Of a stretch of 64,000 nt of DNA, positions 35,743-45,778 are shown one piece after another (position 1 is the stretch's first letter; every line of letters begins with the position of its first letter). Position numbers and translations under genes: made by a program. Under the pieces are notes generated by a model. That model saw nothing but the letters and a program-made list of their open reading frames with translations, was not told where the DNA came from and made no database searches. The stretch is from NCBI RefSeq assembly GCF_013408535.1, contig NZ_JACBZA010000001.1, forward strand, positions 4,734,850 through 4,798,849, read 5' to 3'. Source of the DNA: Actinopolymorpha cephalotaxi. GTDB lineage: Bacteria; Actinomycetota; Actinomycetes; Propionibacteriales; Actinopolymorphaceae.

Positions 35743-36263
35743 GTTCCCCTCCTGGACGTGGGACGACGCCAACGGCATCGTCGATTCCACAGTGATCAGT
35801 CTGCGTCACCACGCTGCCGTAACGGATCGCTCCGAGCGCTTCTTTGAATGTTCCAGCGAGAATCTGGACGCATTCTCCAGGCTCGGCAATCCCCGTTCGT
35901 GCCCCCTTGACCGCAGATCTCAGTCTGAGGTTCTACACCGGCCTCGAGTCGCCGTCAAGATCGAGTTTCCTGGCCGCGGCAACACGGAGAAATGGGGATG
36001 CCCCGGAGACAACAGCGCCTTGGGGCCTGGACGGCGAAGATGGCCCGGAAGCCGCATGCGCGTGGGTCGGGTCCGTCCTGGCGCAGTGCACACCGCGCTG
36101 TCGCCAGGGAGCCTCGAGGCACGCGGCGATACTGCCCGCAGCCACAGCCGTGGGCTGTTTCTCGGTACGCAGTCCGGATCAGGCCACGCGTTGTCGAAAG
36201 TCCCGGCGTTCCGACATTCGATCGCTACCCTCGGGCTGCTTGGCGTCACCTCGGGGAGGGGCG
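35743..36263. other. Gap upstream of the phosphatase remnant
   Basis: No convincing gene in about 520 bases; open frames on both strands are Arg/Pro-rich and lack start signals. Confidence 0.4.
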
Positions 36264-36733
36264 ATGTGGCACCCAGTCCGACTGGAAGATCTTCCACTTG
36301 TTCTGTGTGAGCCGATTCTGCGTCGAGTCGAGCCGGCAACGACGACCTTCTTCTTCGCGCTTCGCGAAGAGACCAAGGTGACGGTGCGCGTTTACGACGT
36401 GGTGGCCGTGACGGCGACGTCTGACACGCGCCGGACGACCCGAACCGTCTGCGCCTGATCCACGCCTCCTGCCGCAAGCCCCATGGCGGCGGGGTGGACA
36501 TGCTGAACCAACTCGACCGCCTCATCGGGCCGACAGTCACCAACCCGTCGCGTCGCCCGCACCAGCTGTTGCTGACCGGGGACCAGATCTACGCCGACGA
36601 CCCCGCCGACGCGCTGTTGGCCGTGATCGACGCCAATGCGGCCACCCTGGGCTTCGCCGCGGAGGCCCTGCCAGGTGCGCAGGCCACGACCACGCTGACT
36701 GCCGAGCAGCTTCGAGCGGCCACTCAAGGATAA
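36264..36733 (+). pseudogene. PhoD-like metallophosphatase, truncated and frameshifted
   Basis: The first frame (from MWHPVRLEDLPLVLCEPILR) matches the N-terminal domain of PhoD-like phosphatases but stops at 36,458. The family's catalytic segment then continues in another frame: LRLIHASCRKPHGGG-VDMLNQLD, and LLTGDQIYADDPADAL with the metal-binding Asp residues. It ends at 36,733 without the remaining two thirds of the enzyme. The join lies around 36,420-36,440, with sequence missing between VRVYDVVAV and the second frame. It is clearly non-functional as a phosphatase. Confidence 0.7.
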
Positions 36734-37689
36734 GCTCCTCTCTCCTCCGGACCGGACCGGACGGCGTGGGAGAGCGTGTCGACGGGCAGGAAACCCTGGT
36801 CGCGGTGGCGTCAGGAGAGTCGTACGCTCCGGACATAGTGGCCGACGCCTTGCTGAGCCTGGTGTCGGACTGAGGGCTTTCCTATTGGGGCCACGATGGC
36901 CTGATCTGCTTGCGTCACGGCCAAGCGTCATCGACGCGCCAGCGCTTCTCCCAAGCCCAAGCCCAAGCCCAAGCCCAAGCCGCGCTCTAGATGATCGCTC
37001 CGGAGCAAACCCGTCGGCTTCGTCGCGCGTGTGCCTCCCCAAGGTGGTCGGCCTCGGGGTTAGGGCTCGACGTGCGCGAATCCTCGGCCGGGGGAAGGCC
37101 GGCCGCATTCCCGACGGCGGCGGCTGGCCGGCACACGGCCGCGACGGCGACGCCGCTCAGGTCGCCCAACGCGCCAAAGCCAAGAAGGACGGTGGCGCCA
37201 GGTGATCGTGATCGCCGAATTCGCCGGACAAGGTGGCCTTCGTGGGTGATCATGAGGTCTGCGATCACGCACCGAATCGACCTGGGGGGCTTTGGTGGTT
37301 CTCGACGACGACTCGTAGCCGGTCGACGCACATGTGACGCTCGGCCCGTGGCCCAGCCTCGCAGGCAGGGACGCCGAGCGCGTCTTCACGAAAGACGCAC
37401 CCTTTCCAGCTGGCCGACCAGCTGCCCATGAACAGTCCGTCGTACCCGCTTCGACGCAGCGTTCACGTTCCGCCGCGCGACTGTTCTCTCCTGCTCCGGT
37501 GACGCCGAACGCTCCACCCGGTGTGCCCGGACCCAGGAACCAGACCCGAGCCGGGCCAGCACCAGTGTGCGGCTCCAGAACGTGGAACACCCGATTCGAC
37601 GTGAACCCAGGGGATGCGGCCTCGAGGTACCGCGCTCACGCATCCCACGAACCGATGAAGCGCCTGACCGAGCAGTGGGGGTTGGTTCC
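36734..37689. other. Gap ahead of the contractile-tail operon
   Basis: About 950 bases with debris only. A 35-codon stretch at 36,766-36,873 (ETLVAVASGESYAPDIVADA, ending LVSD) looks like a gene end. A frame ending at 37,693 overlaps the sheath start as GTGA and may be the tail of a lost upstream gene. The operon promoter should lie here but I cannot point to it. Confidence 0.35.
36950..36979 (+). repeat. (CCCAAG)5 microsatellite
   Basis: Five perfect copies of a six-base unit followed by a partial copy. No frame across it is convincing as a gene. Confidence 0.9.
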
Positions 37690-39618
37690 GTGACCGAGAC
37701 GATCATTCCAGGGACATACATCGACGTACGCGCGGAGGGCCTGATCTCCGCCGGGCGCATCGCGACCGGGGTGCTGGGCATCGTGGGAACCGCGTCGAAC
37801 GGGCCGGTGGGCCAGGCGGTGACGCTGGCGCTGCCCAGCCAGGCGAGGACGGCGTTCGGCCTTGCCGACGACCCGCGCAACCCCACCGACGGCGCGAACC
37901 CGCTGACGCTCGTCCGGGCGGTGGAACTCGCCTACGCCAACGGTGCCTCCACCGTCGTGGCCGTCCGGGTCGCGGGCGCCAGCAAGTCCTCGGCGTCGTT
38001 CGCGCTGCGCAACGACGCGGGCCAGCAGATCGCGGTGCTCACCGCCCGGACACCGGGCAGCTGGGGCAACGCCGTGCAGGTCAGTGTCGAGGACGCCGAG
38101 GAGGACTGCCTGGTCGAACGGGAGTCGCTGGAGGCGCCCTTCGACGAGGTCCGCTACACCCCGGTCGTCCCGTCCCCGCGCAACCGGGTCCGGATCGTCC
38201 GCGGCGCCACCGGGCAGGCCGGCGGCTTCGACCTCGTCTACCGGCGGCTGCAGTCTGAGGAGCAGGTCCGCCCCAACGCGGCCGGCCGGTACTTCCTCAC
38301 CGGCCGCCCGGTCGAGCCCGGCGTACCCGCCGCGCGGATCAGCGTGCGCGACGGCGCGGAGACCGTCGACTACACCGGCGACGCCATCGACTACGACAGC
38401 CCCGGCGCCCCGGCGGCCGGCACCGTCCGCATCGACCCCGCGAGCGGGGAACTGGTCTTCGCCGCCGCAGAGGTCCCCGGCCCCTCCGCACAGGTGGTCG
38501 CGACCTACGCCGTCGGCCATGCCGACCCCACCCCCGGCCAGGTGCTGCTGACCACCTGGAACGGCCAGCTCGACTTCGCACCCGGCGAGGCACCCAGCCA
38601 GGCCGCCGGCGACACCCTCGAGGTGACCTACCTCCTCGACCGGGACAGCTGCGTGCGACTGAGCCTCGCCAACGCGGGCACGACCGAGACGTTCGTCGGC
38701 CCCGACGCCGCATTCCTCGCCGCCCGCGTCGACGCAGCCTCCCAGCTCGTCACCGCGCAGGCCGACGCCCTGCTCGGCGGGCAGCGCCCCGCCCACGACC
38801 AGGGCGCGATGGGCAGGGGCAGCAACGCCCACGGCGCCGACGGCGCCGACGCCGACCGCGACGACTACGCCGCCGGGCTGGAAGCCCTGGAGAACCAGCT
38901 CGTCAACATCGTCGTCCTCGCCGGGCAGCACGCCACCACCCACGGCGACCTCCTGCTCGGACACCTCGCGCTGACCGCGAACTCCGAGCACGAACGGATC
39001 GGTGTGATCGGCGCCGCCGGGCAGAGCGTGGAGCAGCTCAATGCCCACGGCATGGCCGACGGGCGGGTCGTGGTCGTCGCCCCCGGCATCCGCTACCCCG
39101 ACGGGTCGAGCCTGCCCGCCGGTTACACCGCCGCCGCCGTCGCCGGCCTGGTCGCCTCGGTGAGCCCGCAGACCAGCCTGACGAACAAGCCGCTCAACAT
39201 CCCCGACGTCGCCCAGGACTTCAACCGCGGCCAGCAGGGCCAGCTCATCGGCGGCAACGTCCTGACCGTCGTCCGCAAGGGCGGCTTCCGGGTCCTGCGC
39301 GGCATCACCTCCGAGGGAGAGGGCATGCCGTACGCCGCCATCCCCACGAGGCGGATCGTCGACTACGCCCGCTACGGCGTCCGCTCCGCGGCCGACCCCT
39401 ACATCGGGCGGCTGAACAATGTGCGCGTCCGCGACGCGCTCAAGTCCAGCCTCGACGGGTTCCTCACCCGGATGGTCGAGGAGGAGGCCCTGACCGGCTA
39501 CGAGCTCGACGTCTTCGCCGACCGCGCCCAGGAGATCCGCGGCGAGGTGAGCGTGGTGATGACGCTCCAACCGACGTTCAGCATCGAGTTCGTCCTCGTG
39601 ACCATGTACCTCCGCTGA
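37690..39618 (+). CDS. Contractile tail sheath protein
   Basis: A 642-residue sheath protein. The start (IIPGTYIDVRAEG, then ATGVLGIVGTASNGPVGQ) is typical of sheath N-termini. The C-terminal third (FNRGQQGQLIGGNVLTVVRK, RRIVDYARYGVRSA, LKSSLDGFLTRMVEEEALTG) matches the conserved domain that forms the contracting lattice. The GTG at 37690 was chosen because the family N-terminus begins there; 41 upstream codons have no sheath character. The GTG overlaps the stop of an upstream frame. Sheath subunits wrap the tube and shorten on firing, driving the spike through the target envelope. This is the first gene of a plus-strand operon reaching 59,794. Confidence 0.92.
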   Translation: MTETIIPGTYIDVRAEGLISAGRIATGVLGIVGTASNGPVGQAVTLALPSQARTAFGLADDPRNPTDGANPLTLVRAVELAYANGASTVVAVRVAGASKSSASFALRNDAGQQIAVLTARTPGSWGNAVQVSVEDAEEDCLVERESLEAPFDEVRYTPVVPSPRNRVRIVRGATGQAGGFDLVYRRLQSEEQVRPNAAGRYFLTGRPVEPGVPAARISVRDGAETVDYTGDAIDYDSPGAPAAGTVRIDPASGELVFAAAEVPGPSAQVVATYAVGHADPTPGQVLLTTWNGQLDFAPGEAPSQAAGDTLEVTYLLDRDSCVRLSLANAGTTETFVGPDAAFLAARVDAASQLVTAQADALLGGQRPAHDQGAMGRGSNAHGADGADADRDDYAAGLEALENQLVNIVVLAGQHATTHGDLLLGHLALTANSEHERIGVIGAAGQSVEQLNAHGMADGRVVVVAPGIRYPDGSSLPAGYTAAAVAGLVASVSPQTSLTNKPLNIPDVAQDFNRGQQGQLIGGNVLTVVRKGGFRVLRGITSEGEGMPYAAIPTRRIVDYARYGVRSAADPYIGRLNNVRVRDALKSSLDGFLTRMVEEEALTGYELDVFADRAQEIRGEVSVVMTLQPTFSIEFVLVTMYLR

Positions 39619-39699
39619 CGCCTACCTCCGCTAGACGCCGTACCTCCGCTGACGCCGTTCAGCAGCCGTCCACCCGTTGTTTAGAGCCTTGGAGTTCAC

Positions 39700-40203
39700 A
39701 TGCCGACCGAGGTCTTCCGTGCTACCGACGCGACGCTGGTGCTCGCAGCGGACGACAGCCAGTCCGTGGAGGGAAGCGCGGCAGGGGCACTGATCACGCA
39801 GTACGACCTGAGCAACGCCGTCGGACGCCTGTCCAACGTGCGGCTTGCCGTCACCAGCGAGGTCCAACCCTTCTACGAGATCGGCCGCCGCTACCCGGCT
39901 GCGCTGCGGCCTGGCGTGGTCGCTGTCACGGGCTCCGCCGAACGCGCCCACATCAACGGGGCCCTGCTGCGGCTGCTGCTCGGCGACGGCGCGTCCAGCC
40001 CACCGGCGATGCCAGGGTTCGCGCAGCCGGCGTTCAACGCCGTCGCCACCCTGCGCGACGTGGCCCAACCCGCCGCCTACGCCAAGGTCACCGCGTTCGG
40101 TGTCCGGTTCGACTCCTGGTCCTACAACCTCGGCGTCAGCAGCGACTTCGTCCTGGAGTCGGTGACGTTCCAGGCGATGCGGTTGACCTACGAGGAGGCC
40201 TGA
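39700..40203 (+). CDS. Tail tube protein
   Basis: A 167-residue protein with the size and beta-rich pattern of contractile-tail tube subunits (gp19-like). It reads AYAKVTAFGVRFDSWSYNLG, then SDFVLESVTFQAMRLTYEEA at the end. It directly follows the sheath gene, as in most contractile systems, and its stop overlaps the next start as ATGA-type coupling (TGATG). Tube rings stack inside the sheath and form the channel. The annotation rests on position, size and general similarity. Confidence 0.8.
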   Translation: MPTEVFRATDATLVLAADDSQSVEGSAAGALITQYDLSNAVGRLSNVRLAVTSEVQPFYEIGRRYPAALRPGVVAVTGSAERAHINGALLRLLLGDGASSPPAMPGFAQPAFNAVATLRDVAQPAAYAKVTAFGVRFDSWSYNLGVSSDFVLESVTFQAMRLTYEEA

Positions 40204-40691
40204 TGCGCACCCTCACCGCGGACGACCTGCTCGCAGGCACGTCCATGGTGCACGACGTGGAGCTGCCCGGTCGGCTGCTCGACCCGCTGGCCGGGAACGA
40301 CATCCCGGCCGGGGTGGTGCGGCTGCGGCCGCTCACCGTCCAGACCCTGGTGCTGGTGTCCCGCGCGGCCCGCGACGACCCGGGCCTGGTGCCGGTCCTG
40401 ATGGTGAAGGAGGCGCTGGTCGAACCGCGGCTGTCGCTGGAGCAGGTGCGGGCACTGAGCATCGGCCTGCTGCACTTCCTGGTCGCGGCCGTCAACACCG
40501 TCTCCGGCCTGGCCGCCGACGGTGAGGTGCTGGACGCGCCGACGAGCTCACCGATGGCCGACGTGCACGTCCTGCTGGCCACGCACTTCGGCTGGTCACC
40601 GCAGCAGGTCGCCCAGCTCACACCCGGCCAGGTGGCGGTCTACCTCGCCGGGGTCGACCGGCTCCGCGAGCAGACGGCAGGTGCGCGTTGA
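40203..40691 (+). CDS. Tail assembly chaperone-like protein
   Basis: A 162-residue, mostly helical protein between tube and tape-measure genes. The middle (GVVRLRPLTVQTLVLVSRAA, LVPVLMVKEALVEPRLSLEQ) and the late FGWSPQQVAQLTPGQVAVYL resemble small chaperones that coat the tape measure during tail assembly. The start overlaps the tube stop, and the end overlaps the next gene's TTG as TTGA. Confidence 0.65.
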   Translation: MRTLTADDLLAGTSMVHDVELPGRLLDPLAGNDIPAGVVRLRPLTVQTLVLVSRAARDDPGLVPVLMVKEALVEPRLSLEQVRALSIGLLHFLVAAVNTVSGLAADGEVLDAPTSSPMADVHVLLATHFGWSPQQVAQLTPGQVAVYLAGVDRLREQTAGAR

Positions 40692-41743
40692 CAGCCGGAC
40701 CCCACTCGGGGTCCGGGGCGGGCCCGGTACGGATCCCGGCGGTCGCGGCGCTGCTGGCCGTCGAGGCGCGGGTCACCCGGCTGGCCGGGAACCTGACCCG
40801 GCTGCGGGCGGCGGGCATGACCGCCGCGCCCGCGGCCGAGGCGATGTTCGAGGACCCGCTGCTGGGCCTGGACGTCGTCCTGCCGCGCCGGGTGGGCGAG
40901 CCGGACGGGGAGCAGCCGACCGGGGAGATCATGGGCGAGACCTCCGAGGGGGTTCCCGACGCCGTAGGGGCCGGCGAGTGGGCGAGCCCGCGTCGCCGGG
41001 GCCCGGACCGGGGCTGGTCCGGGCCCTGGCGACGTCCTGGGGCGACTCCAGCGGGCGCGTCCGGCGGGCTTGACGCGACGCCTCCCAGCCGGGCGGACCT
41101 CCCGGTGGCCGACGGGCAGCCCGTGTTCGGCGTTCGTCCTGGTGGGGCGAGCGTGCGGGCCGGCGTTCCGGCTGACGCCGAGGCCGACCGGGCCGCACCT
41201 GGCGCACCGGCCGTCGACGGGCGCGTCACCGAACCGGATCCGGGTCTGCGCCGGCGCAACGACCCGGCCCTGTCCGCGCCGCCGGGACCGGCGAAACCCG
41301 TTGCCGCGCAGGGGTTTTCGGAGTACGCGGCCACGGCAGGAGTCCCCGCCGCCGACGCGGGCCAGCTGAACGGCGCGACCACGCCACGCGACGGGGCGCT
41401 GCGCGTCAGCACCGACCCGCACGCCGCACTCTCGATCCTGCGGGCCAACCTCACCGACAACCCGTCCCAGCCCGGCGCCACGCGGGAGGACGCCGGACCG
41501 GCACCCGATGCCGCCCCACCGCCACACCCCACCACCCCGGCCCGCCCAGCCGCCCCGTACGCCGGCCGGCCGAACCACCCCAGCACCACCGCAGGCCACG
41601 CACCTGAGGACCCCGAAGGCTGGGCGACCGGCGCGCAGCCGGCCCCGGAGCCGAGTGAGGAACTGGTCGAGACGCTTCTCGACGCGATGACCGACCGGCT
41701 GCGCCTGGACGTGCTCCGCAGCTACGGAACGACGGAGGACTAG
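40688..41743 (+). CDS. Disordered tail-operon protein
   Basis: A 351-residue protein starting at TTG, overlapping the previous stop (TTGA). Residues 15-65 form a helix-rich head (IPAVAALLAVEARVTRLAGN), and the last 30 form another (LVETLLDAMTDRLRLDVLRS). The 250 residues between are Pro/Ala/Gly-rich and likely disordered. The frame is -1 relative to the chaperone gene, recalling the two-frame tail chaperones of phages, but no slippery heptamer is visible near the junction. Opposite-strand frames here are composition artefacts. Function unknown; a chaperone extension or scaffold is possible. Confidence 0.6.
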   Translation: MTAGPHSGSGAGPVRIPAVAALLAVEARVTRLAGNLTRLRAAGMTAAPAAEAMFEDPLLGLDVVLPRRVGEPDGEQPTGEIMGETSEGVPDAVGAGEWASPRRRGPDRGWSGPWRRPGATPAGASGGLDATPPSRADLPVADGQPVFGVRPGGASVRAGVPADAEADRAAPGAPAVDGRVTEPDPGLRRRNDPALSAPPGPAKPVAAQGFSEYAATAGVPAADAGQLNGATTPRDGALRVSTDPHAALSILRANLTDNPSQPGATREDAGPAPDAAPPPHPTTPARPAAPYAGRPNHPSTTAGHAPEDPEGWATGAQPAPEPSEELVETLLDAMTDRLRLDVLRSYGTTED

Positions 41744-41745
41744 CC

Positions 41746-42351
41746 GTGGCAGTCCAACTCGGACCGGTGTCCCTCGACCATCTCACCGACGTACGCGTCC
41801 GCGACCGGGCCCGCGTCGCCCGGCACGCCGTCCCCGCGCTCAACGGCGACCTGATCCAGCAGCTCGGGCGGTCCAGCGTCGAGCTGCGCCTGACCGGATC
41901 GTTCTTCGGGCCGGACGCCGCCACCCAACTCGCGGCGCTGCGGGAGGCGTTCCGCTCCGAGCAGCAGCTCGACCTGCTCGCCGACGCGGCCGCCGACGGG
42001 TACGTCGCCAACGTCGTGGTGACAGGCCTGGACGTCACCCAGCAGGCCGGGCACGTGGACCGGTTCGACTACCGCATCCAGCTGCTGGAGTACGTCCGCC
42101 CACCCGCACCCACCAGCCTGGACGCCCTGCAGGGCATCGACACGGGCCTGGCCAGTGAGGCGGCCGGCTACCTCGACGACGTGCAGGACGGCCTGGCCCA
42201 GGTGGCGCAACTGACCGCCCTGACCCAGATCGCCGGCTTCGGCGACCCGACCGCGAAGGCCCCCGCCATGCTCACCGGCTACCAGGAAGCGGGCGGAGGC
42301 CGTACCGAACCCGCGACCACGATCCGCGACCTGCTGTCAAGTGGGGGTTGA
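41746..42351 (+). CDS. DNA-circulation-protein-like baseplate component
   Basis: A 201-residue protein from a GTG preceded by GGAGG. The stretch SVELRLTGSFFGPDAATQLA through QLDLLADAA and FDYRIQLLEYVRPP resembles the N-terminal domain of Mu gp43/DNA-circulation-type tail proteins, which join hub and tube. The C-terminal 80 residues are helical with a short tail. It sits just before the tape measure, a usual place for such hub-adjacent proteins. Confidence 0.65.
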   Translation: MAVQLGPVSLDHLTDVRVRDRARVARHAVPALNGDLIQQLGRSSVELRLTGSFFGPDAATQLAALREAFRSEQQLDLLADAAADGYVANVVVTGLDVTQQAGHVDRFDYRIQLLEYVRPPAPTSLDALQGIDTGLASEAAGYLDDVQDGLAQVAQLTALTQIAGFGDPTAKAPAMLTGYQEAGGGRTEPATTIRDLLSSGG

Positions 42352-42352
42352 C

Positions 42353-45300
42353 ATGAGTGGTGCACTGGACCAGCTGCCCGACTCCACGGCGATGGGCCGG
42401 ATCTCCCAGACGGCGCAGGCCTCCTGCGACACCAGCGCTCAGGCCCACGCCGGCCTCGGCGCCGACCAGCCCGGTTCGGCGCTCGCCCCGGCGGCCGGCG
42501 CGTTCGCGTCCGTGCGGGCCAGCGCGACCATCGACCTGGGCGGCCTCGGTGACGCACTGGGCTCGACGCTGCGCACCGTCACCGGAGCCGTCCCACCGGC
42601 CGTCACCGAACACGTCGGCGCCCTCGACGCCGCCTATCAGCAGGCACACGCGCTCGTGGCCCGCAACCCGATCCTGTCGCTGCTGCCCGAGGGCAGCGCC
42701 CTGCAGGACGTCGTGGCCCAGATCATCGACCAGACCGTCGCGTTGTTCGAACGCCGCGTCAACGAGCTCGCCAACCGGCTGCTGGACGCCGAGGAGGTCG
42801 CCGAACTCGTCGAGGCGTTCGAGGTGATGCGGCGCCTGGCCACCGACTTCCAGGCCCACGCCGACGACCTGCCCGGCTTCGTCACCTCCACCCTGCTCGG
42901 CTTCTCACCGCAGCTGCTCGGCCCGGTCCGCGCCCACGTCGCCACCACCGACCAGGTGGTCGTCTCCCTGGACCCGGCGGCCCTGGCCGCCGCCGTCGAC
43001 CCGCTGCGCGCCGCGGCCACCGACGTGGTCACCGCACTCACCCAGGCCGTCGACGACCTCGACCCCACCGCCGCCGCGGGCTACACCGCGATCGTGGCGG
43101 CCCTCGACACCGGCCGGGCCGCCGTCACCACCGCCACGGACACGCTCCGCCCGCTCTACCAGGGCCTGGACCAGGTGCTCGGCGCGCACCCGTGGGACAC
43201 CCTCATCGACGGCTACCTGCGGCTGCTGCCAGCACAGGAGCTGCGCCCCCGCGACCTGGTCGACGACGTCCTCACCGCCACCGTCGACCTCTTCGACGAC
43301 CTCATCGCGGCGCTGCAGCAGGCCATCACCGCCGGTGATCTGGCTTCCCGCGTCGAACAGTTCGGCGCCGGCCTGCACCAGGCGATCAGCGGCAGCGGCA
43401 TCGGCGTCGTCCGGCAGCGGATCCTGGACTTCCTCGACGAAATCCGCGCCACCGTCGCGAGCGTGCCGTTCGCGCAGGCCCACCAGGCAGTCGCCGACAT
43501 GCTCGGCCGGGTCGGCCAGGAGATCTCCGACCTCGGCCTGGACCAGCTCGCCACCCAGATCGCGGCCGGACTCGCCGACCTCACCACCACCGCCACCACC
43601 GCGACCGCCCAGGCCGGCCAGGCCGTCCGCCAGGGGCTGCAGGAGCTGCTGGCCGCCATCGACGACCTGCCCGCCGCCGACCTGCTCGCCGCGCTGCAGG
43701 ACGCCGTACGCCAACTCAGCCAGGTCGTCGACCACCTCCACGACGGCGCCGTCGGCGCGATCGAGGACCTGCAGGCACAGCTCGCCAGCCTGGAGAAGCT
43801 GAGCTTCCGGCCGGTCTCCGACGAGGTGATCGGCGAGATCGAGGACGTGCGCACCCGGCTGCGAGAGATGAACCCCGACGCGTTGTCGGAGGAGGGCAAA
43901 CTCGCCGTCCGTGCCGCCCTCGCCGTCTTGGAGGCCGTCGACGTCGAAGGCAAGGTCGTCACCGTCCTCACCCACGCCTTCCACGACCTGCAGGGCCAGG
44001 TGCTCGCCGTCCTGGACGACATCACCGCCGCCCTCGAGCGCATCCGCGGCTCCGTCGGCGAACTCTCCCCGACCACCGTGCTCACGCCCCTCACCGGCGC
44101 CCTGACCGACCTCGGTACGAGCCTGGACCGGCTCAACGCGGCCGCCCTCACCACCCCGCTGCGCACCGAACTCGACCAGCTCGACCAGTGGCTGGCAGGC
44201 CTGAACCCCGCCGCCCTCCTCACCCCGCTGCAGGGCCCCTACGACGCCGCGCTGGCCGCCGTACGCCAGCTCGACCCGGCCGTGTGGGGGTCGACCCTGA
44301 CCAACCTGTACGCCGAACTCGCGGCGACCGTGGCACGGCTGGACCTGACCCCGCTGTTCCAGGAACTCGACCAGCGCCGCCGCGACCTGCTCGTCTCCGT
44401 CCGCGACCAGCTCTCCCTCGCCGTCCACGACCTCGGCCTGCCCGAACCGCTCGCCGGCTGGCTGGAACGGGTCTGGCCGCTGCTGGAGGGCATCACCGAC
44501 GTCCTCACCCTCGACCCCGCCGCCGGCATGCGGCAACTCAGCCGCCGCGTCCACGACGGGTTCACCCCGGCCGCGCTGTACGAACCGCTGGAGCAGGTGT
44601 TCGACCAGGCGGTCGCGACCCTGTCCGCCGTACCCGCAGCAGATCTCGTCGCGGCCGCGACCGCCGCCCGCGACGACGTCCTCGCCGCCCTCGACGAACT
44701 CGACCCACGCCGCCTGGTGGAACGGCTGCGCGCCGCGCACCGCCGCCTCGTCGACGTCGCACCCACCACCCTGGTCCCGCCCCTGACCGGCGTGCGGGCA
44801 CTGCGGATCGCCTTCCACGCCAAGGCCGACGCGGCCCTGACCACACCGGCCGGCAAGGTCGCCGAGGTCGACGCAAGCTTCGACGCCGTCCTCCAACTCC
44901 TCGACGGCGGCGCCGCAGCCTCTGCGGTCGCCACCCTCAACGGCCTGCACGAGAAGGCGATGACCGCCCTCACCCACGCCGTCGACAACCTCGACATCAC
45001 GCAGGCCGCCGCCGCGTTCGACCGGCTCAAGGCCACCGTCGACGGCCTCGTCCCGGCGAACCTGCCCCGCACCGGCACTCTCACCGTCCCGCAGGTGATC
45101 GCCGCGTGCGAGACCTGGCGACCCTCCGGGCGCGCGGCGACGCTGGACACCAGGCTGCACGCGTTCCTCGACCTGCTCGTGCCCGTCGCGGACCAGCTCG
45201 AGGCCGCCTTCGACACCTTCGCCGCCGACCTGCGCGCGACCGCCGCACTGATCGACCCGCTCGCCCTGGACCAGGCCGTCGCGGAGATCTTCGAGGCCGT

Positions 45301-45778
45301 CCGCGCCCAGGTGGAGGAACTGGACCCCGCCGACCTGCTGGACCAGCTGCGCGCCGACGTCTACGTCCCGGTGATCGCCGCCGTCGAAGGACTGAACCCG
45401 GCTGCCCTGGCCGGCCAGCTCGACGGCGCCTACCAGGCCGCCCGCACCGCCGTCACCGGCGAACTCGGCCGCCTCGTCGCCGACGTGCACAAGGCCCTGG
45501 AGGACCACCTCAACGCCGCACGAGCAGCCGTGAAAGCCGTCATCGGCGAGTTGACGGCCGCGCTCCACACGGGGGCGGCGGACCTGGAGGACATCATCGC
45601 CCGCATCGGTGACCTCGTCTTCGTCGGCCTGATCCAACGACTGCGCACGGTCCTGGGCAACCTCGCCACCAGCTTCGAGACCGAACTCGGCCGCGTACGG
45701 CAGTCCTTCGACTCCATGCTGGACGCCATCCCGGCCGGCGACCGTATCCACCCGCGCACCCAGGCGGTGGCTTCATGA
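42353..45778 (+). CDS. Tape-measure-like protein
   Basis: A 1,141-residue, almost wholly alpha-helical protein. Heptad-like stretches repeat motifs such as LAALDQLDP, LTPLQGPYDA and LDELDPRRLVERL. There is no predicted membrane insertion beyond an amphipathic N-terminus and no enzymatic domain. Length, helicity and place after the tube and chaperone genes identify a tape measure, which fixes tail length. If one residue spans about 1.5 angstrom, the tail would be on the order of 170 nm, an estimate from the family rule. The ATG at 42353 follows GGGGG; the stop overlaps the RHS gene as ATGA. Confidence 0.8.
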   Translation: MSGALDQLPDSTAMGRISQTAQASCDTSAQAHAGLGADQPGSALAPAAGAFASVRASATIDLGGLGDALGSTLRTVTGAVPPAVTEHVGALDAAYQQAHALVARNPILSLLPEGSALQDVVAQIIDQTVALFERRVNELANRLLDAEEVAELVEAFEVMRRLATDFQAHADDLPGFVTSTLLGFSPQLLGPVRAHVATTDQVVVSLDPAALAAAVDPLRAAATDVVTALTQAVDDLDPTAAAGYTAIVAALDTGRAAVTTATDTLRPLYQGLDQVLGAHPWDTLIDGYLRLLPAQELRPRDLVDDVLTATVDLFDDLIAALQQAITAGDLASRVEQFGAGLHQAISGSGIGVVRQRILDFLDEIRATVASVPFAQAHQAVADMLGRVGQEISDLGLDQLATQIAAGLADLTTTATTATAQAGQAVRQGLQELLAAIDDLPAADLLAALQDAVRQLSQVVDHLHDGAVGAIEDLQAQLASLEKLSFRPVSDEVIGEIEDVRTRLREMNPDALSEEGKLAVRAALAVLEAVDVEGKVVTVLTHAFHDLQGQVLAVLDDITAALERIRGSVGELSPTTVLTPLTGALTDLGTSLDRLNAAALTTPLRTELDQLDQWLAGLNPAALLTPLQGPYDAALAAVRQLDPAVWGSTLTNLYAELAATVARLDLTPLFQELDQRRRDLLVSVRDQLSLAVHDLGLPEPLAGWLERVWPLLEGITDVLTLDPAAGMRQLSRRVHDGFTPAALYEPLEQVFDQAVATLSAVPAADLVAAATAARDDVLAALDELDPRRLVERLRAAHRRLVDVAPTTLVPPLTGVRALRIAFHAKADAALTTPAGKVAEVDASFDAVLQLLDGGAAASAVATLNGLHEKAMTALTHAVDNLDITQAAAAFDRLKATVDGLVPANLPRTGTLTVPQVIAACETWRPSGRAATLDTRLHAFLDLLVPVADQLEAAFDTFAADLRATAALIDPLALDQAVAEIFEAVRAQVEELDPADLLDQLRADVYVPVIAAVEGLNPAALAGQLDGAYQAARTAVTGELGRLVADVHKALEDHLNAARAAVKAVIGELTAALHTGAADLEDIIARIGDLVFVGLIQRLRTVLGNLATSFETELGRVRQSFDSMLDAIPAGDRIHPRTQAVAS

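Noticed and set aside
36950-36979. CCCAAG repeat as part of a Pro-Lys tail protein
   Set aside because: The frame giving Pro-Lys has no start or coding context upstream.
42905-45751. Minus-strand open frame of 948 codons opposite the tape measure gene
   Set aside because: Low-complexity Gly/Val/Asp-rich translation, antisense to a well-supported helical protein inside an operon.
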